From Salmonella enterica subsp. arizonae (GTDB lineage Bacteria; Pseudomonadota; Gammaproteobacteria; Enterobacterales; Enterobacteriaceae): a stretch of 64,000 nucleotides of DNA. The position numbers were made by a program, and so were the translations under genes. The DNA lies in assembly GCF_008692845.1 (NCBI RefSeq), contig NZ_VXJW01000013.1, positions 24,309 through 88,308 on the forward strand. Direction: 5' to 3'. Of this stretch, positions 41,441 to 51,223 are shown one piece after another; the first letter of the stretch is position 1; every line of letters begins with the position of its first letter. The notes below the pieces were generated by a model. The model saw only the letters and a program-made list of their open reading frames with translations, did not search any database and was not told where the DNA came from.

Positions 41441-42700
41441 TTATGAGCGCTTCATCATCTCGAAGAAGTCGTCATTAGTTTTGGTCATCGCCAGTTTGTT
41501 AATGAGGAATTCCATTGCGTCGATTTCACCCATCGGATGGATGATTTTACGCAGTATCCACATTTTCTGCAGCTCTTCCTGGGTGGTAAGCAGCTCTTCT
41601 TTACGCGTACCGGAACGGTTGTAGTCGATAGCCGGGAAGACGCGTTTTTCTGCGATCTTACGTGAGAGATGCAGCTCCATGTTACCGGTGCCTTTAAACT
41701 CTTCGTAGATAACTTCGTCCATTTTAGAACCGGTATCGATCAGCGCCGTCGCGATGATGGTCAGGCTACCGCCCTCTTCCACGTTACGCGCCGCGCCGAA
41801 GAAACGTTTCGGACGATGCAGAGCGTTAGCGTCTACACCACCGGTCAGGACTTTACCGGAAGCTGGCACCACGGTGTTGTAGGCACGCGCCAGACGGGTG
41901 ATGGAGTCGAGCAGGATGATAACGTCTTTTTTGTGTTCAACCAGACGTTTCGCTTTTTCAATAACCATTTCCGCCACCTGAACGTGGCGGGATGCCGGTT
42001 CGTCAAAGGTAGAAGCAACCACTTCGCCTTTCACCAGACGCTGCATCTCGGTTACTTCTTCCGGACGTTCGTCGATCAACAGTACCATTAGTACGCAGTC
42101 TGGGTGGTTATACGCGATGCTCTGCGCGATGTTCTGCAGCAGCATGGTTTTACCCGCTTTCGGCGGCGCGACAATCAGACCGCGCTGGCCGCGACCGATC
42201 GGCGAAGCCAGATCCAGAACGCGCGCCGTTAAGTCTTCGGTAGAACCGTTACCACGTTCCATACGCAGACGAGAGTTTGCGTGCAGCGGAGTTAAGTTCT
42301 CAAAGAGGATTTTATTACGGGCGTTTTCCGGTTTGTCGTAGTTAACTTCGTTAACTTTCAACAGCGCAAAATAGCGTTCACCTTCTTTCGGCGGGCGAAT
42401 CTTACCAGAAATGGTATCACCAGTGCGGAGGTTGAAACGGCGGATTTGGCTGGGGGAAACGTAGATATCATCAGGACCGGCGAGGTAGGAGCTGTCTGCG
42501 GAACGGAGGAAACCAAATCCATCCTGCAATATCTCCAGCACACCGTCGCCAAAGATATCTTCGCCACTCTTTGCGTGCTGCTTCAGGATGGCAAAAATAA
42601 TGTCCTGCTTGCGCATACGGGCCAGGTTTTCCAGCCCCATACTTTCGCCGAGAGTGATCAGCTCAGAAACCGGCGTATTCTTTAATTCGGTAAGATTCAT
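41441..42700 (-). CDS. rho: Rho, transcription termination factor
   Basis: Hexameric RNA-dependent ATPase of 419 residues. The start at 42700 gives [11 protein letters not shown]. The N-terminal helical bundle and cold-shock RNA-binding fold (about 1-120) contain [15 protein letters not shown]. Walker A is APPKAGKT, Walker B is VILLDSITR, and the Q/R-loop region has [12 protein letters not shown] leader region of about 250 bases precedes it and is known to mediate autoregulation. Confidence 0.98.
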   Translation of the reverse strand: MNLTELKNTPVSELITLGESMGLENLARMRKQDIIFAILKQHAKSGEDIFGDGVLEILQDGFGFLRSADSSYLAGPDDIYVSPSQIRRFNLRTGDTISGKIRPPKEGERYFALLKVNEVNYDKPENARNKILFENLTPLHANSRLRMERGNGSTEDLTARVLDLASPIGRGQRGLIVAPPKAGKTMLLQNIAQSIAYNHPDCVLMVLLIDERPEEVTEMQRLVKGEVVASTFDEPASRHVQVAEMVIEKAKRLVEHKKDVIILLDSITRLARAYNTVVPASGKVLTGGVDANALHRPKRFFGAARNVEEGGSLTIIATALIDTGSKMDEVIYEEFKGTGNMELHLSRKIAEKRVFPAIDYNRSGTRKEELLTTQEELQKMWILRKIIHPMGEIDAMEFLINKLAMTKTNDDFFEMMKRS

Positions 42701-42787
42701 AATGGTGTGAGTTCTTAAACTTGGGGTAAATCTCGAACTTAATGTTGTGAATGGTATGGCAGGGTCATCCATGCCTGTTTACGGCTA

Positions 42788-42886
42788 TCAACTCATGTCT
42801 GTTCGCTGTCTGGCCACAGGAAAGTACGCAGAACTGAAACGACAAGACGGAATGAGCGAAGAGCCAGGAATCTTTCCACTTCTCGT
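42788..42886 (-). pseudogene. rhoL: rhoL leader ORF with ACG in place of the start codon
   Basis: Upstream of rho, a frame encoding RSGKIPGSSLIPSCRFSSAY and then FPVARQRTDMS-stop aligns with the 33-codon E. coli RhoL leader peptide as I recall it. The codon at the position of the E. coli ATG (42884-42886) reads ACG, and no ATG, GTG or TTG precedes it in frame before a TGA. Either the leader peptide is no longer made, or initiation is non-canonical, or another frame is used (a GTG at 42879 opens 28 codons in a different frame). Confidence 0.55.
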
Positions 42887-43118
42887 GCGAGAAAAAACGG
42901 GAAGTGACGGATAAAACCAGATTCAAACTTAATAAGGTATGTTTAATTCGAAGTCAATACTAACTTAGCACGACTCAGACCGGGCGTCCAGAGATCCTGA
43001 CAATTTAAGAATAACGTAAGGACAACGGACGCCACGAAACTGCCTGATACCTTAATCATTCGTCGAATGACGGACGCCCGACCGTACAGCGCCTTTGTCA
43101 TTCGATGTATAAAAGGTA
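42887..43118. other. rho upstream region
   Basis: No gene seen between trxA and rhoL. The stretch should contain the rho promoter and the end of the trxA transcript. A small palindrome CATTCGTCGAATG lies at about 43058-43070. Confidence 0.5.
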
Positions 43119-43448
43119 TTACGCCAGATTGGCGTCGAGAAACTCTTTCAACTGTCCTTTAGACAATGCGCCGACTTTGGTTGCCGCCACTTCGCCGTTT
43201 TTAAACAGCAGCAGAGTCGGAATACCGCGAATGCCATATTTAGGCGCAGTACCAGGGTTCTGGTCAATGTTCAGTTTAGCAACGGTCAGTTTGCCCTGAT
43301 ATTCGTCAGCGATTTCATCCAGAATCGGAGCGATCATTTTACACGGCCCGCACCACTCTGCCCAAAAATCAACGAGGATAGCCCCGTCCGCTTTAAGTAC
43401 ATCCGTGTCAAAACTGTCGTCAGTCAGGTGAATAATTTTATCGCTCAT
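43119..43448 (-). CDS. trxA: TrxA, thioredoxin 1
   Basis: 109-residue cytoplasmic disulfide reductase with the active site WCGPC (Cys33 and Cys36 counting Met1) and cis-Pro in GIPTLLLF. The start is the ATG at 43448. Upstream of rho and divergent from rhlB. Confidence 0.98.
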
Positions 43449-43591
43449 ATATAACTCCACAGGAATAAGCCTGGCGTGTTGGTGTAGCATTAACCAACGA
43501 GGTGCTGACGTTAACTTCGCCAACAAAGGTTGACTTTATTTCACCGGATACGCTTTCGTAAAGCAATAGTAAGCTGATATTCTACCACACT

Positions 43592-44857
43592 ATGAGCAAA
43601 ACACATTTAACAGAACAGAAGTTTTCCGACTTCGCCCTGCACCCACAGGTGGTTGAAGCCCTTGAAAAAAAAGGGTTTTATAATTGTACGCCCATTCAGG
43701 CACTGGCCCTTCCGCTAACGCTGGCGGGTCGTGACGTTGCAGGGCAGGCGCAAACCGGAACCGGGAAAACGATGGCGTTTCTGACGTCTACGTTTCATTA
43801 TTTACTTTCTCATCCCGCGATCGACGATCGCAAGGTGAATCAGCCACGCGCGCTGATCATGGCGCCGACGCGTGAGTTAGCCGTACAAATTCACGCCGAC
43901 GCGGAACCGTTGGCGCAAGTGACAGGTTTAAAATTGGGTCTGGCTTACGGCGGCGATGGTTACGATAAACAGCTCAAAGTCCTGGAAAGCGGCGTAGATA
44001 TTCTTATCGGTACGACGGGTCGACTGATCGACTACGCCAAACAAAATCACATTAACCTCGGCGCCATTCAGGTCGTCGTGCTCGATGAAGCCGATCGCAT
44101 GTACGATTTGGGCTTTATTAAAGATATCCGCTGGCTGTTCCGTCGTATGCCGCCGGCTGCGCAGCGTCTGAATATGTTGTTTTCCGCTACCCTGTCTTAC
44201 CGGGTTCGCGAACTGGCGTTTGAACAGATGAACAACGCTGAATATGTTGAAGTGGAACCGGAGCAAAAAACCGGCCACCGGATTAAAGAAGAGCTCTTCT
44301 ATCCTTCTAATGAAGAGAAAATGCGTTTACTGCAAACGCTGATTGAAGAAGAGTGGCCGGATCGCGCCATTATTTTCGCCAACACGAAGCATCGTTGCGA
44401 AGATATCTGGGGACATCTGGCGGCAGACGGCCACCGTGTTGGCCTGCTAACTGGCGACGTCGCGCAGAAGAAGCGCCTGCGGATTCTGGATGAGTTCACC
44501 CGCGGCGATCTTGATATTCTTGTGGCGACCGACGTCGCGGCGCGCGGGCTGCATATCCCCGCCGTAACGCACGTCTTTAACTACGATCTGCCAGACGATT
44601 GTGAAGACTATGTTCACCGTATCGGTCGTACCGGTCGCGCTGGCGCCAGCGGACACTCTATCAGTCTGGCTTGCGAAGAGTATGCGCTGAATTTGCCCGC
44701 CATCGAGAGCTATATCGGCCACTCGATTCCGGTCAGCAAATATAATCCAGAGGCGCTCATGACCGATCTGCCCAAGCCGCTGCGCCTGACGCGCTCGCGC
44801 CCCGGCAATGGCCCGCGCCGCGCTGGCGCTCCGCGTAATCGTCGTCGTTCAGGTTAA
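43592..44857 (+). CDS. rhlB: RhlB, DEAD-box RNA helicase of the degradosome
   Basis: 421-residue RNA helicase that partners RNase E. The Q motif FYNCTPIQ is followed by motif [13 protein letters not shown] in [12 protein letters not shown] in FSATL, and [10 protein letters not shown]. The C-terminal tail is Arg/Pro-rich and binds RNA. gppA follows after 11 bp. Confidence 0.97.
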   Translation: MSKTHLTEQKFSDFALHPQVVEALEKKGFYNCTPIQALALPLTLAGRDVAGQAQTGTGKTMAFLTSTFHYLLSHPAIDDRKVNQPRALIMAPTRELAVQIHADAEPLAQVTGLKLGLAYGGDGYDKQLKVLESGVDILIGTTGRLIDYAKQNHINLGAIQVVVLDEADRMYDLGFIKDIRWLFRRMPPAAQRLNMLFSATLSYRVRELAFEQMNNAEYVEVEPEQKTGHRIKEELFYPSNEEKMRLLQTLIEEEWPDRAIIFANTKHRCEDIWGHLAADGHRVGLLTGDVAQKKRLRILDEFTRGDLDILVATDVAARGLHIPAVTHVFNYDLPDDCEDYVHRIGRTGRAGASGHSISLACEEYALNLPAIESYIGHSIPVSKYNPEALMTDLPKPLRLTRSRPGNGPRRAGAPRNRRRSG

Positions 44858-44868
44858 GAAAGAAAGTC

Positions 44869-46353
44869 ATGCTAAATTCTACCTCGTTGTATGCAGCCAT
44901 TGATCTCGGTTCCAATAGTTTTCATATGCTGGTGGTACGCGAGGTAGCAGGAAGCATCCAGACGCTGACCCGAATTAAACGCAAGGTGCGTCTGGCCGCC
45001 GGTCTGAGCAGCGACAACCAACTTTCAGCCGAAGCAATGGAACGCGGCTGGCAATGTCTGCGGCTGTTCGCTGAGCGTTTGCAGGATATTCCGCAACCGC
45101 AAATCCGCGTGGTTGCCACCGCGACATTGCGTCTCGCCGTCAATGCTGGTGAATTTATCGCGAAAGCGCAGACCATCCTCGGTTGCCCGGTGCAGGTTAT
45201 CAGCGGCGAAGAAGAGGCGCGGCTGATTTATCAGGGGGTCGCTCATACCACCGGCGGCGCAGAGCAGCGGCTGGTGGTGGATATCGGCGGCGCCAGTACT
45301 GAACTGGTTACCGGCACTGGCGCGCAAACGACGTCGCTGTTTAGCCTGTCGATGGGCTGCGTAACGTGGCTTGAACACTATTTTAGCGATCGTAATCTGG
45401 CGCAAGAAAACTTTGATGACGCAGAGAAGGCCGCGCGCGATGTGCTGCGCCCGGTTGCCGACAAACTGCGTTTTCACGGCTGGAAAGTCTGCGTGGGTGC
45501 CTCCGGCACCGTGCAGGCATTGCAGGAAATCATGATGGCGCAGGGGATGGATGAGCGCATTACGCTCGCCAAGCTTCAGCAGCTAAAACAACGCGCGATA
45601 CAGTGTGGGCGTCTGGAAGAACTGGAAATCGAAGGCCTGACGCTTGAACGCGCTCTGGTTTTCCCAAGCGGGCTGGCGATTCTGATCGCTATTTTCACTG
45701 AACTGAATATTCAGTGTATGACTCTTGCAGGCGGCGCGTTACGCGAAGGGCTGGTGTACGGGATGCTGCACCTGACGGTGGATCAGGATATCTGCAGCCG
45801 CACGCTGCGAAACATTCAGCGTCGGTTTATCATCGATACGGATCAGGCGAATCGCGTGGCGAAGCTGGCGGGCAACTTCCTCAAACAGGTAGAAAATGCA
45901 TGGCATATTGAACCTATCAGCCGTGAACTGTTGCTTAGCGCCTGCCAGTTGCACGAGATCGGTCTGAGCGTTGATTTTAAACAGGCGCCATATCATGCAG
46001 CCTATTTAGTGCGCCATTTGGATCTGCCTGGCTATACGCCTGCACAAAAAAAGTTACTCGCCACCCTCTTACTGAATCAGACTAACCCGGTCGATCTCTC
46101 TTCGCTTCATCAGCAAAACGCGGTACCGCCCCGTGTTGCGGAACAGCTATGCCGTTTGCTGCGACTGGCGATTCTCTTTGCCGGTCGCCGTCGTGACGAT
46201 CTGGTACCAGAAATTACGCTACAGGCACAGAATGAAAATCTGACGTTGACCTTGCCTGACGGCTGGTTGGCGCATCACCCGCTGGGTAAAGAGTTAATTG
46301 ATCAGGAAAGCCAGTGGCAAAGCTATGTACACTGGCCGCTGGACATACGGTAA
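44869..46353 (+). CDS. gppA: GppA, guanosine pentaphosphate phosphatase/exopolyphosphatase
   Basis: Ppx/GppA family enzyme of 494 residues that converts pppGpp to ppGpp in the stringent response. The actin-like ATPase fold carries [15 protein letters not shown] at the N-terminus, [12 protein letters not shown], and [11 protein letters not shown]. The C-terminal helical domain follows from about 310. It is probably cotranscribed with rhlB and converges on rep with 15 bp between stops. Confidence 0.96.
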   Translation: MLNSTSLYAAIDLGSNSFHMLVVREVAGSIQTLTRIKRKVRLAAGLSSDNQLSAEAMERGWQCLRLFAERLQDIPQPQIRVVATATLRLAVNAGEFIAKAQTILGCPVQVISGEEEARLIYQGVAHTTGGAEQRLVVDIGGASTELVTGTGAQTTSLFSLSMGCVTWLEHYFSDRNLAQENFDDAEKAARDVLRPVADKLRFHGWKVCVGASGTVQALQEIMMAQGMDERITLAKLQQLKQRAIQCGRLEELEIEGLTLERALVFPSGLAILIAIFTELNIQCMTLAGGALREGLVYGMLHLTVDQDICSRTLRNIQRRFIIDTDQANRVAKLAGNFLKQVENAWHIEPISRELLLSACQLHEIGLSVDFKQAPYHAAYLVRHLDLPGYTPAQKKLLATLLLNQTNPVDLSSLHQQNAVPPRVAEQLCRLLRLAILFAGRRRDDLVPEITLQAQNENLTLTLPDGWLAHHPLGKELIDQESQWQSYVHWPLDIR

Positions 46354-46368
46354 CGCTGTTTTTTTGCG

Positions 46369-48393
46369 CTACGATTTCGCTCGCTTTGCCGCCATCATGG
46401 CTTTCAGATTCGCCAGGTGACTTTGCCCTTTTTGCATTCGTTCCTCAGCGCTTACCACTTTGCGCTCCTGCTCCCAGATTAAATCATCCTGCGGCAGTTC
46501 TAACAGGAAGCGGCTGGGTTCCGGGCGCACCAGTTCCCCATACTGACGGCGCTCTTTACATAATGTAAAGGTGAGCTCTTTCTGCGCGCGAGTGATCCCG
46601 ACATAGGCCAGCCGACGCTCTTCCTCAATATTATCTTCGTCAATGCTGCTTTGATGCGGCAAAAATCCTTCTTCCATTCCCACCATATAGACATACGGGA
46701 ATTCCAGTCCTTTCGACGCATGAAGCGTCATCAACTGTACCTGATCGAGCTCTTCTTCACTCTCGCCGCGCTCCATCATATCGCGCAGCGTAAAACGTGT
46801 AACCACCTGAGTCAGCGTCATCGGCTCATTGAGTTCGTTGCCTTCCAGCATTTCGGTCATCCAGCTAAAGAGTTGGTTAACGTTTTTCATACGCATTTCC
46901 GCCGCTTTGGGACTCGGCGAGGTTTCGTACAACCAGGATTCATAGTCAATACCGTGGATGAGATCGCGCACGGCGGCGATGGGCTCGCGTTCGGCCAGGC
47001 GCTGGATTTCTCCCAGCCAGTGGGTAAAACGCGTCAATGAATCGTAACCGCGCCCGGTCAGCGTCTGGCTAAGCCCCATATCAAAGCTGGCGGTAAACAG
47101 GCTTTTGTTGCGGGTCATCGCCCATTCCCCCAGCTTTTGCAGCGTGGCCGAACCGATTTCGCGTTTTGGCGTATTCACGATGCGCAGGAACGCGCTGTCA
47201 TCATCCGGGTTGGTCAACACCCGCAGGTAGGCCAGCAGATCTTTAATCTCCGGGCGGGAGAAGAACGACGTGCCGCCAGAAATTTTGTACGGAATGCGGT
47301 TCTGCATGAGGAATTTTTCAAACACCCGTGACTGGTGGTTACCGCGATACAGAATGGCGTAATCCTTGTACTGGGTCTTGTTCACAAAGTGATGGGCAAT
47401 CAGTTCGCCGGTAACACGCTCAGCTTCATGCTCTTCATTGTTTGCGCTTAACACTTTGAGTTCCGCGCCGTAACCGAGTTCGGAAAAGAGGCGTTTTTCA
47501 AACACGTGCGGGTTATTGGCGATGAGGATGTTCGCCGCCTTCAGGATACGTCCCGAAGAACGATAGTTTTGCTCCAGCTTAATCACCTGCAGCGCCGGAA
47601 AATCCTGGCTCAGTAACACCAGGTTTTGCGGACGCGCCCCGCGCCAGGAGTAGATAGATTGATCGTCATCGCCTACTACCGTAAAGCGCGCGCGTTGCCC
47701 GACCAGCAGCTTAACCAACTCATACTGGCTGGTGTTAGTATCCTGATATTCATCCACCAGCAGATAACGAATTTTATTCTGCCAGCGCTCGCGCACCTCG
47801 TCATTGCGTTGCAGCAGCAGCGTCGGCAGCAAAATCAAATCATCAAAATCGAGAACGTTACATGCCTTCATATGGGCGTCATAAAGCCCGTAGCAGTGGG
47901 CAAAAATACGATCGCGTTCGCCTTTCGCCCCGGCCGCTGCCTGCGTCGGCGTTTTCAGATCGTTTTTCCAGTTGGAGATCGTCGAGATCAACTGTTGCAG
48001 CACAACCTTGTCATCGTCGATAAGACCTTCGGTCAACTCTTTAAGCAGCGCCACCTGGTCGGTATCGTCAAACAATGAAAAGTTCGATTTCATCCCCAGC
48101 GCAGCGTATTCGCGCTTAATAATATCCAGCCCTAGCGTATGAAAGGTAGAGATCATCAAACCGCGCGCTTCCTTACGGCCGAGCGTCTGCCCGACGCGTT
48201 CTTTCATTTCGCGCGCTGCTTTATTGGTAAACGTCACCGCCGCAATATGCCGGGCCTGATAGCCGCATCCGCGGATCAGATGGGCGATTTTATTGGTAAT
48301 CACGCGAGTTTTACCAGAACCCGCTCCTGCCAGCACCAGGCAGGGTCCGGTGACAAATTCGACAGCGTGTTGTTGGCCGGGATTTAAACGCAT
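46369..48393 (-). CDS. rep: Rep, ATP-dependent DNA helicase
   Basis: Superfamily 1A 3'-5' helicase that clears proteins ahead of the replisome; 674 residues from the ATG at 48393 (MRLNPGQQ). Walker A is AGAGSGKT near residue 22, Walker B is VDEYQDTN, and QNYRSS and VGITRAQ are further motifs. The C-terminal tail that contacts DnaB is basic ([11 protein letters not shown]). It is a paralog of uvrD elsewhere in this window. Confidence 0.97.
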   Translation of the reverse strand: MRLNPGQQHAVEFVTGPCLVLAGAGSGKTRVITNKIAHLIRGCGYQARHIAAVTFTNKAAREMKERVGQTLGRKEARGLMISTFHTLGLDIIKREYAALGMKSNFSLFDDTDQVALLKELTEGLIDDDKVVLQQLISTISNWKNDLKTPTQAAAGAKGERDRIFAHCYGLYDAHMKACNVLDFDDLILLPTLLLQRNDEVRERWQNKIRYLLVDEYQDTNTSQYELVKLLVGQRARFTVVGDDDQSIYSWRGARPQNLVLLSQDFPALQVIKLEQNYRSSGRILKAANILIANNPHVFEKRLFSELGYGAELKVLSANNEEHEAERVTGELIAHHFVNKTQYKDYAILYRGNHQSRVFEKFLMQNRIPYKISGGTSFFSRPEIKDLLAYLRVLTNPDDDSAFLRIVNTPKREIGSATLQKLGEWAMTRNKSLFTASFDMGLSQTLTGRGYDSLTRFTHWLGEIQRLAEREPIAAVRDLIHGIDYESWLYETSPSPKAAEMRMKNVNQLFSWMTEMLEGNELNEPMTLTQVVTRFTLRDMMERGESEEELDQVQLMTLHASKGLEFPYVYMVGMEEGFLPHQSSIDEDNIEEERRLAYVGITRAQKELTFTLCKERRQYGELVRPEPSRFLLELPQDDLIWEQERKVVSAEERMQKGQSHLANLKAMMAAKRAKS

Positions 48394-48456
48394 GGGAATA
48401 GTGCTCAATCTTCGAACGGGGGAGGGATTGTAGCAGAAAGCGAGACTCAGAGAAGA

Positions 48457-48482
48457 CCAGGCTGCTTTTCAGGGCAGCCTGG
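48457..48482. terminator. Hairpin after the pnuC-like gene
   Basis: Perfect 9-bp stem CCAGGCTGC/GCAGCCTGG with an 8-base loop, 10 bp beyond the pnuC-like stop. The T tail on the minus strand is weak (TCTTCTCT), so it may be a weak terminator or an mRNA-stabilising hairpin. Confidence 0.55.
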
Positions 48483-48492
48483 AAAAGGTAAA

Positions 48493-49224
48493 TCAGCAGG
48501 CGTTGGCGGCAAGCGGCGTATAGCCGTTACGCTGCGCGCTCTTAATCCAACTGTAAGAGCCCATCAGCGCGATAGCCGTCAGGAGAACGTACTCAAGCGA
48601 CATCGCGTAAACGCCCTGCACTGCGTAAATCACGACGCTAATTACATCAATAATTACCCACAGCAACCAGTTTTCCACATACTTCCGTGTCATGAGGAGC
48701 ATGGCCGCAATCGACAATACCAGCATGGTGGAATCCCAGAACGGGAACGCATCCGGCTGGAGTTCAGGCATAGCCACCTGAATGCCTACCGTTTGCAGCA
48801 GGGCGAGCATAACGCGGGTCAACATGGCGAATACCGGATCGATAAACCACGTCATCAGCAGAATGGCGATAATACATACGCCCCCCAGTACCCATGTTTG
48901 TTGGCGAGAAAGCCAGCGTACTTTCAGAGCGGCTTCCTGGGCGTCATTCTGCCGGCTCCACGCGTACCAGCCGTAAATATTCGCCGCAAAGAAAAACACC
49001 TGAAGCAGCAGGCTGGCGTACAGTTGAATCTGGAAAAAGATGGCGGCAAACAGAGTAACGTTAATCAAGCCAAACAGGTAATTAATGATTTTTTCCCGAC
49101 TGGCGCACCAGATACACAATAAACCGAAGATGGTGCCGATAGCCTCAATCCACGACAGCGCATACCCGCCTTCACCGAGAGGAATGTTGACCATCACATT
49201 GTTAATACTGAAAAAGTCCATCAC
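48493..49224 (-). CDS. PnuC paralog, putative nicotinamide riboside (or other riboside) transporter
   Basis: Integral membrane protein of 243 residues with seven or so hydrophobic segments, closely similar to PnuC of the nadA-pnuC locus (WIEA.GTI.GLLCIW, LLLQ.FFFAANIYGWYAWSRQ, FPFWDS, RKYVENWLLWVIIDVISV). PnuC carries nicotinamide riboside into the cell by facilitated diffusion. The gene sits between rep and ppiC, away from nadA, so it is an additional copy. Its ATG overlaps the stop of the phosphorylase gene upstream by 4 bp, which couples import with a nucleoside-cleaving enzyme. Substrate is inferred, not shown. Confidence 0.85.
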   Translation of the reverse strand: MMDFFSINNVMVNIPLGEGGYALSWIEAIGTIFGLLCIWCASREKIINYLFGLINVTLFAAIFFQIQLYASLLLQVFFFAANIYGWYAWSRQNDAQEAALKVRWLSRQQTWVLGGVCIIAILLMTWFIDPVFAMLTRVMLALLQTVGIQVAMPELQPDAFPFWDSTMLVLSIAAMLLMTRKYVENWLLWVIIDVISVVIYAVQGVYAMSLEYVLLTAIALMGSYSWIKSAQRNGYTPLAANAC

Positions 49225-49964
49225 TGCTCTCCTTGCAAGCTATCGAAATAAATGGCCTGAAGCGCCAAAGAAATCTGGCGTTCTTCGCCTTGCTGGCACA
49301 ATGTTTCCTGCTGAACATAACTATTAATGCTGCTCTCCAGACAGCCATTATGCGCGACAACCACGTTCAGCAACGACGCTGTACGGAGTCCACGTAGCGC
49401 CCCCACCACCATCAGCGCGGCGGTTTCCATATCCGCGCCGAGAACCCCCCTGGCCGACCATTCGGCATCCAGTTCAGCTTCGCGATCGGTATAAAAACTG
49501 TCATGGCTGCGCACCAGCCCGCAAACGGCAGAGATGTTCATCTGTTTCGCCTGCTGTATCAGCGTGGCGGTAAGATACGGGTCCGCACAGGCCGGATAAC
49601 TGGCGGGCGCATAGGTTTTGCTGGCGCCGTCGTCAGCCACCGCGCCGTGGGCGATGATCACATCGCCCAACGCCAGCGAGTCCTGCAACGCGCCGCAACT
49701 ACCGATACGGATTAGCGTGTTGACGCCAATCTGGCGCAGCTCCTCAATAGCGATGGCAGTTGATGGTCCGCCAATTCCCGTGGAGAGCACCACTATTTCA
49801 ACGCCCTGATACCAGCCGCGCGCCGCGCGAAACTCCCGGTTTTGCCCTATAACTTCAGCATTATCAAGAAAGCGGGCGATTCTATCCACCCGTCCGGGAT
49901 CGCCGGGCAAAAGCGCATATCTCGCGCGGGTCAAGCTTGTGTTAAGTCGAATATGGGGCTGCAT
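49221..49964 (-). CDS. Nucleoside phosphorylase of the uridine-phosphorylase-like group, substrate unknown
   Basis: PNP/UDP family phosphorylase, 247 residues from the ATG at 49964, which follows a GGGAG ribosome-binding site. Phosphate-binding LPGDPGR (19-25) and RIGSCGA (86-92), the family signature STGIGGPSTAIAIEEL (61-76), and the ribose-contact DMETA (178-182) are intact. Compared with E. coli Udp the uracil-recognition residues Gln166, Arg168 and Arg223 align with Arg161, Ala163 and His205, and the loop after them is about 12 residues shorter. It is therefore probably not a uridine phosphorylase. Between a Crp-like regulator and a PnuC paralog, nicotinamide riboside or another riboside is a reasonable guess. 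Confidence 0.85.
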   Translation of the reverse strand: MQPHIRLNTSLTRARYALLPGDPGRVDRIARFLDNAEVIGQNREFRAARGWYQGVEIVVLSTGIGGPSTAIAIEELRQIGVNTLIRIGSCGALQDSLALGDVIIAHGAVADDGASKTYAPASYPACADPYLTATLIQQAKQMNISAVCGLVRSHDSFYTDREAELDAEWSARGVLGADMETAALMVVGALRGLRTASLLNVVVAHNGCLESSINSYVQQETLCQQGEERQISLALQAIYFDSLQGEQ

Positions 49965-49992
49965 CTCCCGTCTCCTTACTGTCCTGCGAGGT

Positions 49993-50694
49993 TCAGATTT
50001 CCGCCTCCTGTTTGAGTTTTTCAGGAGCCAGTAAAATGATCCGCTCACCGTCGGTATCGATAATGTTCAGCGATTTCAGATCGTGCAGTATCCGGTTGAT
50101 ACTGCGCGTCGTCGCCGCAAATTCCTGACCAAGATTCTGCTTATCAAGCAAAATAGTGGTTGATTCATATTGTTGATAACGCAGCCATAATGCCTGGCAT
50201 ACGCGCTGATGTAGCGAGTACAAATTGTCGCTGCTGGCCTTTTTCGACAACTGGTAATACTGTTGGCTGAAAAACCGCAGCATCCGCTGGTTAAAATAGT
50301 TATCCAGCGTCAGCCAGCGGCAAAAATGCGCTTGCGGCAGGCTGAGTAGCTGTACATTGCCGACGGCCACGACAGAACAGATGTAATGCCGCGACTCAAA
50401 TATCTCCAGCTCGCCCAACATGTCGCCTTTGCCATAACGCGCCTGCCGGTAACGGCGTCCATCTTCAGCCTCGTAAAAAACATCCGCTTCGCCGGCGACG
50501 ATGAGCGAAAATTGCTGGCATATTTCCCCCTGGCGGCAGATAAGCGCGCCGCGAGAGATATCCTCAAATCGCCAGCACTGCATGATTTCCAGCGGACAAT
50601 ATTTAAGTAATTCATAGAGCACAGGGTCGCGTATGACCTGACGTAGCCCTAAAAGCCAGTCGTCCGGAAATTCTGCGTTTTTCATTATGTTCAT
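49993..50694 (-). CDS. Crp/Fnr-family transcriptional regulator
   Basis: 233 residues from the ATG at 50694 (also possible: ATG at 50685); the frame stays open further upstream but crosses the operator region. An N-terminal cyclic-nucleotide-binding-type beta-barrel (about 45-125) precedes a long dimer helix and a helix-turn-helix with recognition helix TTRSINRIL (196-204). The CRP phosphate-binding cassette Arg82-Ser83 is not conserved (HYICS here), so cAMP is unlikely to be the ligand. Four cysteines (34, 40, 53, 59) are spaced C-x5-C-x12-C-x5-C, unlike FNR. It heads the phosphorylase and pnuC-like genes and likely controls them. Confidence 0.85.
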   Translation of the reverse strand: MNIMKNAEFPDDWLLGLRQVIRDPVLYELLKYCPLEIMQCWRFEDISRGALICRQGEICQQFSLIVAGEADVFYEAEDGRRYRQARYGKGDMLGELEIFESRHYICSVVAVGNVQLLSLPQAHFCRWLTLDNYFNQRMLRFFSQQYYQLSKKASSDNLYSLHQRVCQALWLRYQQYESTTILLDKQNLGQEFAATTRSINRILHDLKSLNIIDTDGERIILLAPEKLKQEAEI

Positions 50695-50722
50695 GGTATC
50701 TCGCCCCTTGTCAGAAAGGACA

Positions 50723-50734
50723 GGACCTCCGTCC
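50723..50734. promoter_or_regulatory. Dyad operator GGAC-N4-GTCC, proximal site
   Basis: ACAGGAC-CTCC-GTCCCGCC, centred about 34 bp upstream of the regulator start. It shares its core and flanks, in inverted orientation, with the distal site. Proposed target of the adjacent Crp/Fnr-type protein. Confidence 0.55.
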
Positions 50735-50767
50735 CGCCCCCCCGAAATTCGCCCGGTAAAAATGCCG

Positions 50768-50773
50768 CTTATC
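50768..50773 (-). promoter_or_regulatory. Candidate -10 element for the regulator operon
   Basis: GATAAG on the minus strand. If this is a -10, the distal dyad (centre 50801.5) would be near -41.5, the class II activator position. No good -35 is seen. Confidence 0.35.
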
Positions 50774-50795
50774 TCTCGGTTCGTTAAATCAGGCG

Positions 50796-50807
50796 GGACA
50801 TCTGTCC
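50796..50807. promoter_or_regulatory. Dyad operator GGAC-N4-GTCC, distal site
   Basis: GGCGGGAC-ATCT-GTCCTGT, centre 73 bp from the proximal site (seven helical turns) and about 85 bp upstream of ppiC. Confidence 0.55.
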
Positions 50808-50851
50808 TGTGATGGCGAAGAGTATATGTCTGACGGCCTAAGGAGTGATAA

Positions 50852-51169
<318 letters not shown>

Positions 51170-51170
51170 T

Positions 51171-51206
51171 AAAAAGCCCGGAGTGTTCCAACTCCGGGCT
51201 TTTTTT
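51171..51206. terminator. Bidirectional terminator between ppiC and ilvC
   Basis: 10-bp stem AGCCCGGAGT/ACTCCGGGCT with a 6-base loop, an A-run on the left and a T-run on the right, serving both convergent genes. Confidence 0.92.
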
Positions 51207-51223
51207 GCCGGTTGGCGTTACGC

